Positions 31,300 to 41,689 are shown, counted from the first letter of the stretch. The stretch is DNA of 64,000 nt from Arion vulgaris (GCA_020796225.1 CM036771.1:32810703-32874702), one strand, 5' to 3'. Numbers and translations: made by a program. The notes: generated by a model not told the origin, from the sequence alone.

Positions 31300-32525
31300 A
31301 CAACCGATTCTGTACTGCTAAGCTGCAACTCGACACAGCACATTGTTGTGAATAAATTATCAACAACCGGTTCTGATAATGAGAAGACCCACAGACCACA
31401 GCTCATTATGATGTCGAACGTGAGGACGAAGATATCCACATGCTAGTGTGTTCAAGGCGTGTTTTACGTCTAGAAAGGTCACGTTATCTTCTCGAGCTGT
31501 TTCTAACACGGTTAGTGTATTTTAATTGTCATTATTTACGATTGCTCGTCATATTAATTTAATATTTTCTGTTACTAGATAGTTTAGTTGTTTTTACTTC
31601 ATTCCCGAGTCCCAGTTTGACGTTGTTCTGTTGTTTCAAATTTATAAAATGTAACTAAATGTAAATTTTAACTAAATTAAAAAGACCAGTAACAGATAAA
31701 CCGTTCCTCGATTGCTAGTCTTACGTTATTTAAATACATTTGAATGATATATTGTGTCAATATGTCTGAACTTTGACAGAGGCTTTGATATCATATTTAG
31801 CTAAATAATTAGATTGGTTCCTTCGCTTTCAGAGCACAACATTTAAAAATAATGTTATAATAATAATTAATTTGAAACCACTACCAGTACCGATGTTATT
31901 GTTAGTCTACCGTCAGTGTGGATGGCTATGATAACCGGTCTAAAAAATATTGTGAATATATTTGTGAATGATCTTAAACAAGTCTGTCGTCTATGTTTAT
32001 TATACAGTGTTACAGTGATTCTGTCGGCAGTGTTTGTCTTGTCATACACGCTTATTTTAGGGACATTTTGTCAGGTACACACAGGAAATATTTATGAATA
32101 GACAACGGTGTAAGCTGACTGTTCATGTTATATTTAGATACATCAGTTGTGAAATTGACACATCTGAACTACTTTAACTGAAAGTGTATGTGACATATCT
32201 GGATTTGTTAGTGCTGGTATAATTGCTAAAATAGATTTTAATCAGTTTAACAAAAGTATTCCTTGTTAGATTTTGTGTGACAAAACGGATGTATTAGTAT
32301 ATAATGTCATTGTTCTCATATAAATTAGCTTCAAGCTATCTCTACACGCCATCTTCATGTCATGCTATCAATGTTTAGTCATACCTCTTGTCAAGATTAA
32401 AGGACTTCATAATAATCCAATTATGATTAATATTGAATACTAAATTAAGGATCTTTAGTTCAAGCTGCTAGTAAAAATAATCACAAGGAGAAGATTGTAC
32501 TGGCTTGAACAGTTACATTTTCTTT
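31300..32525. other. Most repeat-poor stretch of the window
   Basis: No copies of any repeat family seen elsewhere in the window occur here. Apart from the candidate exon at 31922-32074 I find no convincing coding sequence. Confidence 0.5.
31922..32074 (+). CDS. Candidate first coding exon with a membrane segment (weak)
   Basis: From an ATG at 31922 the frame gives 51 codons. They start MAMITGLKNIVNIFV and include a strongly hydrophobic stretch, LYSVTVILSAVFVLSYTLIL. The frame reaches CAG/GTACAC at 32074-32080, a possible but weak donor in phase 0. If no splice occurs, the ORF ends at 32101. It lies in unique-looking DNA. No downstream exon was found, so this may simply be a chance ORF. Confidence 0.22.
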
Positions 32526-32531
32526 CATTAA

Positions 32532-32663
32532 CTCCTTATGGGCCAAATGCCACACTATGTGGCTTTGGGTTGGACGTGATTTTACCAGGAGCCACACTAA
32601 AGGGTTTTATTCTAAAAACAAATGGCTTGTAAAAATATAGCTTTTTCCCTGGTCCACTAAGAG
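32532..32663. mobile_element. TTAA-flanked MITE, 132 bp
   Basis: Lies between TTAA at 32528-32531 and 32664-32667. The ends CTCCTTATGGGCCA and, reverse-complemented, CTCTTAGTGGACCA are imperfect inverted repeats. It is related to 7069-7143, in the opposite orientation. A piggyBac-type transposase would be expected to move it. Confidence 0.55.
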
Positions 32664-32959
32664 TTAACCCTTAAAGTGTACAATCCAAACAGAGTGACCT
32701 GATGCAATGCTGCTTTCTTCGTCCAGGATGTTTTTGAAAGATTCTATTCACGCAGATAGACTAGATGCTTGCTGCTCTTATTTCTTCCCGGCACCCATTG
32801 CCTAGCCTATGCAATAGCAAGGCTCTTACAAACACAACCAGCGAGCCATTCTTTGTTTAGGATTTGTCGATGCTTTGTTTACAGAACTGCAAATGTGTAC
32901 TTTTCTCATTACTGAATTCTCTCAGTTCTTTATTAGATAAAAGTTGTGCTTAAGTGTGG

Positions 32960-33610
32960 TAGCTGGACATCTCAACTGACTACAATAAACACTAGCCTTT
33001 CACAGGGTTCACCTTTGTTCTCAGTATTGTTCAGTTTGTACACAGTCTTCTTCTTCGAATGCTCCACATCGACCACTTGTTAACCACTCTTTGTGATTTG
33101 TATGTGATCTGAGCTTAAGAGCGATTGTGCGCTGTGCCAGTTATGCGAGTAGGCCAGCACAAACGTTTTTGCAATGCTTTTATTTACTAGGTTAGTTTCC
33201 CTAGGCCCTATCAGCTGCCTCTTCCCATCAGTCGCCTCATATGACATGTCTTGTAGGTTGCAGTGGTACTATTCTTTGCTTCCAATGTGGCCCCCGGCAC
33301 CACATCTGCAGTGTACACAGTAAGAATTACAGCTAGACATACTATGGAAAGTGAAAGAACTATGTTATATGTGGGTGGCATTTCTGTATATGATCATGAA
33401 ACATATCAGTAATAGGTTGTCAGTGGGTTACAGTGCCAGCTAGATTGTATTGACCGCTGGTGCATTTATTCAGGGATGGTGGTGAATCTGATGAAGACAG
33501 CTGTGACATTGTTCTCTCTGAACATCATCATCTGTACACCTACACTGAATGTCAGATTGTATGTGACTGCAGTGGAAAAATATATTGTCTGTGTTCTTTC
33601 CCCAGGTGGA
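32960..33610 (+). pseudogene. LINE reverse-transcriptase core relic, split by family J
   Basis: Before the insertion the frame reads SLSQGSPLFSVLFSLYT, the conserved QGSPLSP..FNLYT motif. After it, TMLYVGGISVYDHETY corresponds to the catalytic YxDD box, but both aspartates are replaced by glycine. Then come LDCIDRWCIYSGMVVNLMKT and VTLFS, the later palm motifs. The catalytic change and in-frame stops make it inactive. Confidence 0.7.
33047..33311 (-). mobile_element. Family J repeat with target-site duplication
   Basis: Full-length reversed copy, flanked by TGTACACAGT at 33037-33046 and 33312-33321. It splits the reverse-transcriptase relic exactly between two neighbouring motifs, so the boundaries are well defined: 265 bp with a GAA-rich 3' tail. 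Confidence 0.75.
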
Positions 33611-33639
33611 TGATTGAATTGGTTATCTACTCTTGCCGT

Positions 33640-33960
33640 TAAGCGTAGGGGTGGGAGTATTAATTTACGTTCCAGGGCCAGATGAGTCGCCCTTGTTGTG
33701 GTATATCTGAGCTTATGTAATTTGGTCTGGGTATTGTCTATTCATCTTTTTCTCGGTCTTCCCTTGGCTCTGGTACCTGATCTCTTTTTATTGTATGCTG
33801 TTATTGGTGGCTGGTTGTATTGCATTCTCATTAAATATCCAAACCACTGCATTTGTTCTCTTTCAATGTAGTCAGTGCATGAAGTTATGCCTACTCTGCT
33901 TAATCAACACATTGAAATACCTGATAACGGCTTAAGGAGGACATTGTTGTTCACACCATT
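33640..33960 (-). pseudogene. LINE C-terminal relic
   Basis: The minus strand reads RMQWFGYLMRMQYNQPP, then KRSGTRAKGRPREKMNRQY, the WFGHL.RM and RGRPR pattern of LINE ends. Related to 61564-61810. Confidence 0.6.
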
Positions 33961-34310
33961 CTTAAAGCCAGGAAATAACTGAAAGTGATGAAGATGATGG
34001 CTGCTGCCTGTAACCAACATAATCTAAGTCTTCTATACCAGGGCTGATCCTTTCTACAGTTGAACACACTATAGAAGACCCTAACGCTGAGACAGATACA
34101 GAATAAAATATAACAGATTAAGTTCTTATTTTACATTCTCTTATGCACGACGGTAAGGGTCATGAGATTTCTACTATGAGGTCAAGTGTATTCCCTCCTT
34201 TCTCTGCCCTGTTTAAAAAATATTTGTATTTAATTTCTTGTGTTCACTGACTTCCTTCTTAGAATTTGCAAGTACAGCGTAATTATTGTTTGTTTCAATG
34301 AGTGTTAGTA
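33960..34310. other. Unassigned stretch
   Basis: No ORF or repeat that I can support. Confidence 0.35.
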
Positions 34311-34317
34311 TAGTCCA

Positions 34318-34872
34318 TCGGTTAGAGATCTAGTGTAGTGAGTCGGTTAGAAATCTGGTGTAGTCAGTAGATTAAAAATCTGGTGTAGTGAATCAGTTAG
34401 AGATCTGGTATAGTGAATCGGTTAGAGATCTGGTGTAGTGAATCGGTTAGAGATCTTGTGTAGTTAGTCGGTTAGAGATCTGGTGTAGTGAGTCGGTTAG
34501 AGATCTTGTGTAGTGAATCGGTTAGAGATCTGGTGTAGTGAATCGGTTAGAGATCTGGTGTAGTGAATCGGTTAGAGATCTGATGTAATGAATTGGTTAG
34601 AGATCTGATGTAGTGAATCGGTTAGAGATCTGATGTAGTGAATCGGTTAGAGATCTGGTGTAGTGAATCGGTTAGAGATCTGGTGTAGTGAATCGGTTAG
34701 AGATCTGATGTAGTGAATTGGTTAGAGATCTGGTGTAGTGAATCGGTTAGAGATCTGGTGTAGTGAATCGGTTAGAGATCTGGTGTAGTGAATCGGTTAG
34801 AGATCTGATGTAGTGAATCGGTTAGAGATCTGATGTAGTGAATCGGTTAGAGATCTGATGTAGTGAATCGTG
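34318..34872. repeat. 25-bp minisatellite, about 22 copies, A-box-like unit
   Basis: The unit is TAGTGAATCGGTTAGAGATC plus TGGTG. TAGTGAATCGGTTAGAG resembles the A-box and D-arm region of a tRNA (compare TGGCAGAATGGATTAGAGC in the SINE B head). Diverged relatives continue at 35130-35290, beyond a SINE. Confidence 0.9.
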
Positions 34873-34876
34873 ACAT

Positions 34877-35105
34877 ATCCTTTACAGAACGTTGCCATCA
34901 ACCACAGTAAATGAGTCGTTGATTTTCTTGGCACCACTTATGAGTTTAGTAGTTTGCCATTGCTTTCTGAACAGTGAGGTCTATTTTTACTGTTAGTTAA
35001 ACTCCACGAGGACAAATTTACTTTCAAACTGCTGGCCGCAGAGTGTGAACCAAGTTTGCTTGGGTTGTGATCAAGCTCACTACCGCTTAAGCTACAAATG
35101 CCCAT
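34877..35105 (-). mobile_element. tRNA-derived SINE, family C
   Basis: Reversed copy from TTTACAGAACGTTGCCATC to the head at CTTAAGCTACAAATGCCC. It interrupts the 25-bp array; diverged units resume on its far side. Confidence 0.6.
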
Positions 35106-35299
35106 ATCTGGTTTAGCCAATCAATTCAAGATTTGGTTTTGTCATTTAATTAGAGTGCTGAGATAGTTTGTCGATTAGAGTTGAGATGTAGGAATTGATT
35201 AGAATGCTGGTGCAGTCAATCAGAGTGTGGGTGTAGTCAGTCGGTTAAACTTCTTACATAGCTAATCAGAGGGGTGGCATGGTCAATTAGTTAAAATAT

Positions 35300-35430
35300 T
35301 GGGTGTCTCTGTGACGTGGAGTTACAATGCTCTTCTCTTGATCAAGCTATTTTCTAGTGATCCCTGATCTCATTGTAGATGACATAGAATGTCTAATCCT
35401 ATTGGAGACAAACAATAAAGTGATGTATAC
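35300..35430 (+). mobile_element. SINE family H head fragment
   Basis: Has GTCTCTGTGACGTGGAGTTAC, similar to the tRNA-like head at 62760, and the CTATTGGAGACAAAC segment. Confidence 0.4.
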
Positions 35431-35599
35431 AAGTTGAACATGTTAAAGGGTTTCTATGCAGTTGGAATTCAACAAGAATTGATTAGAAAACTATTGACCT
35501 GGAATAATTCATAAACAATTTCAAACATAACTCCTACAAAAGTTTCACAATTTTCAACATTTTTCTTTTATGATCATCCTTCATTTTAGATTCTCTGAT

Positions 35600-35762
35600 A
35601 TAGTCTGCTGTCTCAACTTCTTTTCACACTTCGCCCTAGGGAAGCAAGATTCTCTGATATAGTCTGCTGTCTCCTTCTTCCACTTCCAACCGCCTCTTTA
35701 GGGAAGCAAGATTCTCTGATATAGTCTGCTGTCTCCTTCTCACACTTCTCGCCCCTAGGAAG
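35600..35762. repeat. Three tandem copies, about 64 bp
   Basis: GCAAGATTCTCTGATATAGTC with TGCTGTCTC and CACACTTC recurs three times at the 3' end of the LINE relic. Confidence 0.75.
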
Positions 35763-36330
35763 CATAGGTCCGCAACCACTGCCTTACAAGCTCGCCAATC
35801 CAAGGCCATCTTTTCCAGATCTCCTCTCCGCTCTCTCCCCATTTTCTTGCATTTCGTCTCCAACGTCTCAGGTGTTCCTCTGTCTTCCCATACCTCTATT
35901 GCGTTGAGGGTTCTATCGAGAGCCTGTCTTGTGATGCTGTTAGGGTGTTTCCTCAGTGTGTGTTCTATCCATTGCCACCTTCTGTCCTTATCTCTTGTTC
36001 CACCAGTCGTTTTCCGCTCTATCCCACAGTTCCCTGTTTGTGGTCCTGTCATATCATACAGATGAGTATCCTGCACAGGCATCTATTGATGAATGTCTCG
36101 ACTTTTGGTGTTCCCCTTAGTTGTTCTTCATGTCTCTGCTCCATATAGAAGGACAGCCTTGACATTTGAGTTAAATATCATTATCTTAGTTTTATTCCTG
36201 ATCATTCTGAACTATAGTTGCTGTATATTTGAATATTTTATTTCCACCATACTGTTTCATTTTGAAGGTGATGGGTGTGGATCATATTCTTTTCCTCAGT
36301 TCTTCCTACATTAAGTGCTGTCTCATTTTG
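35636..36330 (-). pseudogene. LINE C-terminal relic (RRWQWIEHTLRK)
   Basis: The minus strand has VETFINRCLCRIL upstream, then in a long open frame (148 codons, 35636-36082) DRRWQWIEHTLRKHPNSI, TRQALDR, a PETLETKCKKMG stretch and DWRACKAVVADLC. This is the C-terminal part of a LINE reverse transcriptase after the catalytic core. A 20-copy minisatellite lies upstream. Confidence 0.7.
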
Positions 36331-36377
36331 TTCTGACTTATTATGAGGTGAAGTATAACTGATTGGTCTCTTTCTCT

Positions 36378-37636
36378 CTCTCTCTCTCTCTAGACTGTGA
36401 CGACCCTGGTACTTAAGTCAGCAACAAATGCACACTGTTTCTCTCTCTCTCTAGACTGTGACGCCCCTGGTACTTAAGTCAGCAACAAATGCACACTGTT
36501 TCTCTCTCTCTCTAGACTGTGACGACCCTGGTACTTAAGTCAGCAACAAATGCACACTGTTTCTCTCTCTCTCTCTCTAGACTGTGACGCCCTGGTACTT
36601 AAGTCAGCAACAAATGCACACTGTTTTCTCTCTCTCTTCTAGACTGTGCGCCTGGTACTTAAGTCAGCAACAAATGCACTGTTCTCTCTCTCTCTCTCTA
36701 GACTGTGACGCCCCTGGTACTTAAGTCAGCAACAAATGCACACTGTTTCTCTCTCTCTATCTCTAGACTGTGACGACCCTGGTACTTAAGTCAGCAACAA
36801 ATGCACACTGTTTCTCTCTCTCTCTCTCTAGACTGTAACACCCCTGGTACTTAAGTCAGCAACAAATGCACACTGTTTCTCTCTCTCTCTCTCTAGACTG
36901 TGACACCCCTGGTACTTAAGTCAGCAACAAATGCACACTGTTTCTCTCTCTCTATCTCTAGACTGTGACGACCCTGGTACTTAAGTCAGCAACAAATGCA
37001 CACTGTTTCTCTCTCTCTATCTCTAGACTGTGACGACCCTGGTACTTAAGTCAGCAACAAATGCACACTGTTTCTCTCTCTCTCTCTAGACTGTGACGCC
37101 CCTGGTACTTAAGTCAGCAACAAATGCACACTGTTTCTCTCTCTCTCTCTAGACTGTGACGCCCCTGGTACTTAAGTCAGCAACAAATGCACACTGTTTC
37201 TCTCTCTCTATCTCTAGACTGTGACGACCCTGGTACTTAAGTCAGCAACAAATGCACACTGTTTCTCTCTCTCTCTAGACTGTGACGCCCTGGTACTTAA
37301 GTCAGCAACAAATGCACACTGTTTTCTCTCTCATCTCTAGACTGTGACGACCCTGGTACTTAAGTCAGCAACAAATGCACACTGTTTCTCTCTTCTCTCT
37401 CTAGACTGTGACGCCCCTGGTACTTAAGTCAGCAACAAATGCACACTGTTTCTCTCTCTCTCTCTCTAGACTGTGACGCCCCTGGTACTTAAGTCAGCAA
37501 CAAATGCACACTGTCTTCTCTCTCTAGACTGTGACGCCCTGGTATTAAGTCAGCAACAAATGCACACTGTTCTTCTCTCTCTCTCTAGACTGTGACGACC
37601 CTGGTACTTAAGTCAGCAACAAATGCACACTGTTTC
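36378..37636. repeat. 60-66 bp minisatellite with CT tract, about 20 copies
   Basis: Each unit has a TCTCTCTCTCTAG tract followed by ACTGTGACG, CCCTGGTACTTAAGTCAGC and AACAAATGCACACTG. Unit length varies mainly through the CT tract. Confidence 0.92.
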
Positions 37637-37639
37637 TTC

Positions 37640-37964
37640 TATTCTTGACGTTCTCTGTATTGGTTCCAGCTGTGATTTCTTTCTTTCAGTTTTTGTTTAC
37701 TGTTCTCTATGTTGTCAATGTTTTCGTTTACCCTCTGGTGTCCATCTCAGTGCATTCTTCTTGACAAAGTTAATTTCCATGCATATAACATGTCCGATCA
37801 ATCTCCAGCATCTTGTTTGGAGAATGGTGCTTATATTCTCTTGTTGACACTGCAGTAGGTTAGAACAGTTCTTGGTTAGAGATAGTATGTGGTCAGAACA
37901 AACGTAAGATCTTTCTCAGACAAATTCTATGGAAAGTTTGAACATATCTTTTTCTGTCATTCTC
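37640..37964 (-). pseudogene. LINE relic, downstream half (split by Penelope insertion)
   Basis: The minus strand reads RMTEKDMFKLSIEF, then QENISTILQTRCWRLIGHVI and ALRWTPEGKRKH, LINE post-core motifs. It continues the relic at 39486-39925 across the Penelope-like insertion. Confidence 0.65.
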
Positions 37965-38323
37965 AAAATATATGAGACTGCAGTAAAACTATTTGATTGG
38001 AAAACACGTAATCACAAAGTACTGTAGTTTTACAAATTACAAAGACAATGACAAAATACAGCAACTTTTCGATCAACAAGGCCTTTATCAAGCAAACGAA
38101 CAACAGGAGTGACAAATTAAAAAAACAACATATGGACGACCACAGACAAACGTTTCTAATGAAAATCTGGGAATAAAAGCGAATAACGAAATAAGTGTAA
38201 CACAAAAAACACATAAAAACTAAAAATAGAAAGGAAGAGAAACAATGAAAAATCTAGTAAATATATAACTTGAATACATGCAACATATGCCCATATAGAT
38301 TACAAGGCATGGGAAGAGAAGTA

Positions 38324-38599
38324 CTAAGAAGCATAGGAATGTAAAACGTTGAGCCCACGTGGTCGCAAGGTACCATACAACGAAATCAACCGATTTTCCA
38401 GAGCAAATCGACTGCGATCATCCGGATCGCATGGTCGGATGGCTGTGACCTGGACATCGTGAGATCCTAAATGGCCAGTATCATTGAAATGGGGGGCTAC
38501 AGGGGTCACAGAGCATTGGCGTATGTCGCACAAGTGTTCGGCGAATCGGTCACTGAGCCTCTTGCCTGTCTCGCCGATATAAGCCTTGTTACAAGTCAT
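38324..38599 (-). pseudogene. GIY-YIG endonuclease fragment (Penelope-like), minus copy
   Basis: Frame of 91 codons with CNKAYIGETGKRLSDRFAEH, the GIY-YIG core with its arginine (DRF) and following His, then VAPHFNDTGH and ENRLISLYG, where the Glu of the nuclease is expected. It is truncated upstream at the inversion junction near 38598. Confidence 0.7.
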
Positions 38600-39160
38600 C
38601 TGTCTATCCTTAAGTCAGATCTTGAGACCCGTTCAGTCTTCCCCAACTATCCTTTGGTGGCTTACAGACGAGACATAAGTCTTAAGGATATGTTGGTACA
38701 AGTCGCCTTAAGTCCAATATCCAGACTCATTTTGGCACTGTCCAGTGTGACCGTTGGCGTTGCAACACGTGTGCTTATGTGATACAGACGCGTACTGTGT
38801 CTTTTCCTTTAGCCACGTTTGTTATTGACGATGGTTTCACATGCGAGTCCGTAATCTTATCTATGCCATTATCTGTAAGCGGTGTAACAAGGTTTATATC
38901 GGCGAGACAGGCAAGAGGCACAGTGACCGATTCGCCCAACACTTTCGCGACATACGACAATGCTCTGTGACCCTGTAGGCCCCTCCCCATTCCAATGATA
39001 CTGGCCATTTAGGAGCTCACGATGTCCAGGTCACAGCCATCCGATCATGTTCCTCGGATGATCACAGTCGATTTGCTCCGGAGAATCGGTTGATTTCGTT
39101 GTATGGTATCCTGTGACACGTGGGCTCAACGTTTTATATTCCTATACTTCTTAGTACTTT
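38600..39160 (+). pseudogene. Penelope-like protein C-terminus with GIY-YIG, plus copy
   Basis: Starts with PLVAYRRDISLKDMLVQ, a conserved linker between reverse transcriptase and endonuclease in Penelope-like elements. After a frame change it continues CKRCNKVYIGETGKRHSDRF, then DDHSRFAPENRLISLYG. It extends further 5' than the minus copy. Frame breaks near 38720-38850 and a stop near 38975 make it non-functional. Confidence 0.7.
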
Positions 39161-39485
39161 CTCTTCCCATGCCTTGTAATCTATATGGGCATATGTTGCA
39201 TGTATTCAAGTTATATATTTACTAGATTTTTCATTGTTTCTCTTCCTTTCTATTTTTAGTTTTTATGTGATTTTTGTGTTACACTTATTTCGTTATTCGT
39301 TTTTATTCCCAGATTTTCATTAGAAACGTTTGTCTGTGGTCGTCCATATGTTTTTTTAAATTTGTCTCTCCTGTTGTTCGTTTGCTTGATAAAGGCATTG
39401 TTGGTCGAAACGTTGCTGTATTTTGGCATTGTCTTTTTAATTTGTAAAACTACAGTACTTTGTGATTACGTGTTCTGTCATTCTC

Positions 39486-39925
39486 CAACATTCTGAACCG
39501 TATAGTAAAGTTGATAGCATACAGCTGCGGTATATATTAATTTTTATCCTGATGCTGCATTGGGCGGATTACCAGACCACCTGAAAGGGTTATGAAAGCA
39601 CTTCAGTCAAAAGTCTGCTTTTAATGTCAGATCGAACTTCTCCTTCGTGGCTGATAACATTTCCAAAATATTTAAAAGTAGTTGTATTTGGAAGGATTTT
39701 ATCTTCTAGTTTGACTGGTGCTGAAGTGTCTATGTCTGGTCTTGGCAATATCCATCCTCTGGTTTGTATTTGGAGTGATTTTTTTTCTTCAATGTATTGT
39801 ATTGTCCTTCAATGGTAGTTTTATCTTCCTTGTTGCTGACCAGATAGTCTTCTTGTGGCAGTTTTCTTTCTTCTTTACCAAACTATTCTGGCTATTCATT
39901 CCAATGTTGCAGTGCGATTAGTTTA
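39486..39925 (-). pseudogene. LINE reverse-transcriptase relic, upstream half
   Basis: The minus strand includes TTFKYFGNVISHEGEVRSDI, the FKYLG motif late in the palm, then a CMLSTLLYGSECWRMTE stretch at the Penelope insertion point. It joins in frame order to 37640-37964. Confidence 0.65.
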
Positions 39926-40516
39926 GGTAATCAATCATAAGTAGAACAGTTCAAATATCTTGGTGGTGTAGGGACTAATCATAAGTGGAACAGTTCAAAT
40001 ATATTGGTGGTGTAGGAACTAATCATAAGTAGAACAGTTCAAATATATTGGTGGTGTAGGAACTAATCATAAGTAGAACAGTTCAAATATCTTGGTGGTG
40101 TAGGGACTAATCATAAGTAGAACAGTTCAAATATATTGGTGGTGTAGGAACTAATCATAAGTAGAACAGTTCAAATATCTTGGTGGTGTAGGAACTAATC
40201 ATAAGTGGAACAGTTCAAATATATTGGTGGTGTAGGAACTAATCATAAGTAGAACAGTTCAAATATCTTGGTGGTGTAGGAACTAATCATAAGTAGAACA
40301 GTTCAAATAACTTGGTGGTGTAGGAACTAATCATAAGTAGAACAGTTCAAATATCTTGGTGGTGTAGGAACTAATCATAAGTAGAACAGTTCAAATATCT
40401 TGGTGGTGTAGGAACTAATCATAAGTAGAACAGTTCAAATATCTTGGTGGTGTAGGAACTAATCATAAGTAGAACAGTTCAAATATCTTGGTGGTGTAGG
40501 AACTAATCATAAGTGG
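39925..40516. repeat. 44-bp minisatellite derived from reverse-transcriptase sequence, about 13 copies
   Basis: The unit contains AGAACAGTTCAAATATCTTG and GTGGTGTAGGAACTAATCAT. In one frame it reads VEQFKYLGGVGTNHK, which is the conserved FKYLG segment of a LINE reverse transcriptase. The plus-strand LINE relic resumes after the array. Confidence 0.85.
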
Positions 40517-40689
40517 AATAGAGGCAGACATTACATTATGTTTAAATAAGACAAGAACCACATTTCGAGGATGAAACCAATTTGAAATTATAATCTATTC
40601 CAAATAAAACCAAACTTCAATCTCTATAAAAATATATTTTGTCATTCCTGTTTTATGGATCAGAATGATGGAGATCATTAATGGTTTCC

Positions 40690-41216
40690 TCGGTGTATTT
40701 GGTTGTCTACCTTCACCACTCATGCTTGTGTGTCTACACTTCACCACTCTATGCTTGTGTGTCTTACCACTTCACCCCCTCATGCTTGTGTGTCTATCCT
40801 TCACCACTCATACTTGTGTGTCTACCCTTCACCACTCATGCTTGTGTGTGTCTACACTTCACCACTCATGCTTGTGTGTCTACCCTTCACCACTCATGCT
40901 TGTGTGTCTCCTCACCCTTGCCACCACTCATGCTTGTGTGTCTACCTTCACCACTCATGCTTGTGTGTTAAACTGCCCCCCTTCACCACTCATGCTTGTG
41001 TGTCTGCCCTTCACCACTCATGTTTGTGTGTCTACCCTTCACCACTCATGCTTGTGTGCCCCTGCCCCTTCACCACTCATGCGATTTAGTGTGTGTCTAC
41101 CTTCACCACTCATGCTTGTGTGTCTTCCTTACCCTCTCCACCACTCATGCTTGTGTGTTTACCCTTCACCACTCATGCTTGTGTGTCTACCCTTCACCAC
41201 TCATGCTTGTGTAGAA
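40690..41216. repeat. 28-bp minisatellite, about 18 copies
   Basis: Unit CTTCACCACTCATGCTTGTG plus TGTCTACC, with several lengthened or shortened units. The overlapping ORFs of up to 185 codons are repeat artefacts. Confidence 0.9.
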
Positions 41217-41389
41217 TCATGATAATTTTCTGGCCAGCAAGAACATCTAACAATAGACTTATTAAAACAGCTAAGTTGAAAATAATAAACAATGAATAAC
41301 ATTAGAAAAGAAAACAAATAGAAATAGTTTGACCATGTTATGCGAATGAATCCAACTATACCAACGAAAACAACAACATGGATCCAGTG

Positions 41390-41632
41390 TCCAAAACATG
41401 GACAAGCCATGAATGGGGAAGATAGAAAGAATGACCAAGAACAACATGGACACCAGAATGGGGAAGATAGTGAAGAAACATGACCAAGAACAAAACTGAC
41501 ACAGAATGGAAAGATAGAAGACAATAACGACACCATAATGGGAAAGATAAAGAATGACAAGAACAACATGACACAGAATGGGAAGATAAAAGAATGACCA
41601 AGAACAACATGGACAGAATGAAAGATTGAGAC
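41390..41632. repeat. Irregular repeats of about 45 bp
   Basis: Five diverged units contain GACCAAGAACAACATGGACA and GAATGGGGAAGATAG, lying at the end of the LINE relic. Confidence 0.75.
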
Positions 41633-41689
41633 TCCAGTAAATTGATCCGCATGCCATAAATGAATACCAGCATCCCATGAGTTGGACAA

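Larger units (their letters stand above)
37965..39475. mobile_element. Penelope-like element, two inverted 3' ends
   Basis: Two copies of the same 3' end point outwards. The left arm is about 37999-38597 (minus) and the right arm about 38888-39474 (plus), with about 290 bp between them belonging to the plus copy. Each arm encodes a GIY-YIG endonuclease and a shared 3' UTR (CTTGATAAAGGCATTGTTGG, GTAAAACTACAGTACTTTG). The whole is flanked by TGTCATTCTC at 37955-37964 and 39476-39485. About 34 extra bases at the left end (37965-37998) do not align to the right arm. Confidence 0.8.
40516..41640 (+). pseudogene. Plus-strand LINE relic carrying two more tandem arrays
   Basis: After the 44-bp array the frame continues with diverged thumb sequence (PNFNLYKNIFCHSCFMDQ near 40600). 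After the 28-bp array it continues with NNRLIKTAKLKIINNE near 41250 and FDHVMRMNPTIPTK near 41325, the WFGHVMRM type motif. It is heavily decayed. Confidence 0.5.

Noticed and set aside
40665..41222. 185-codon ORF with repeated FTTHACV / HHSCLCV stretches
   Set aside because: It exists only because the 28-bp array has few stops; all three frames are open in parts, and indels between units shift the frame without consequence.
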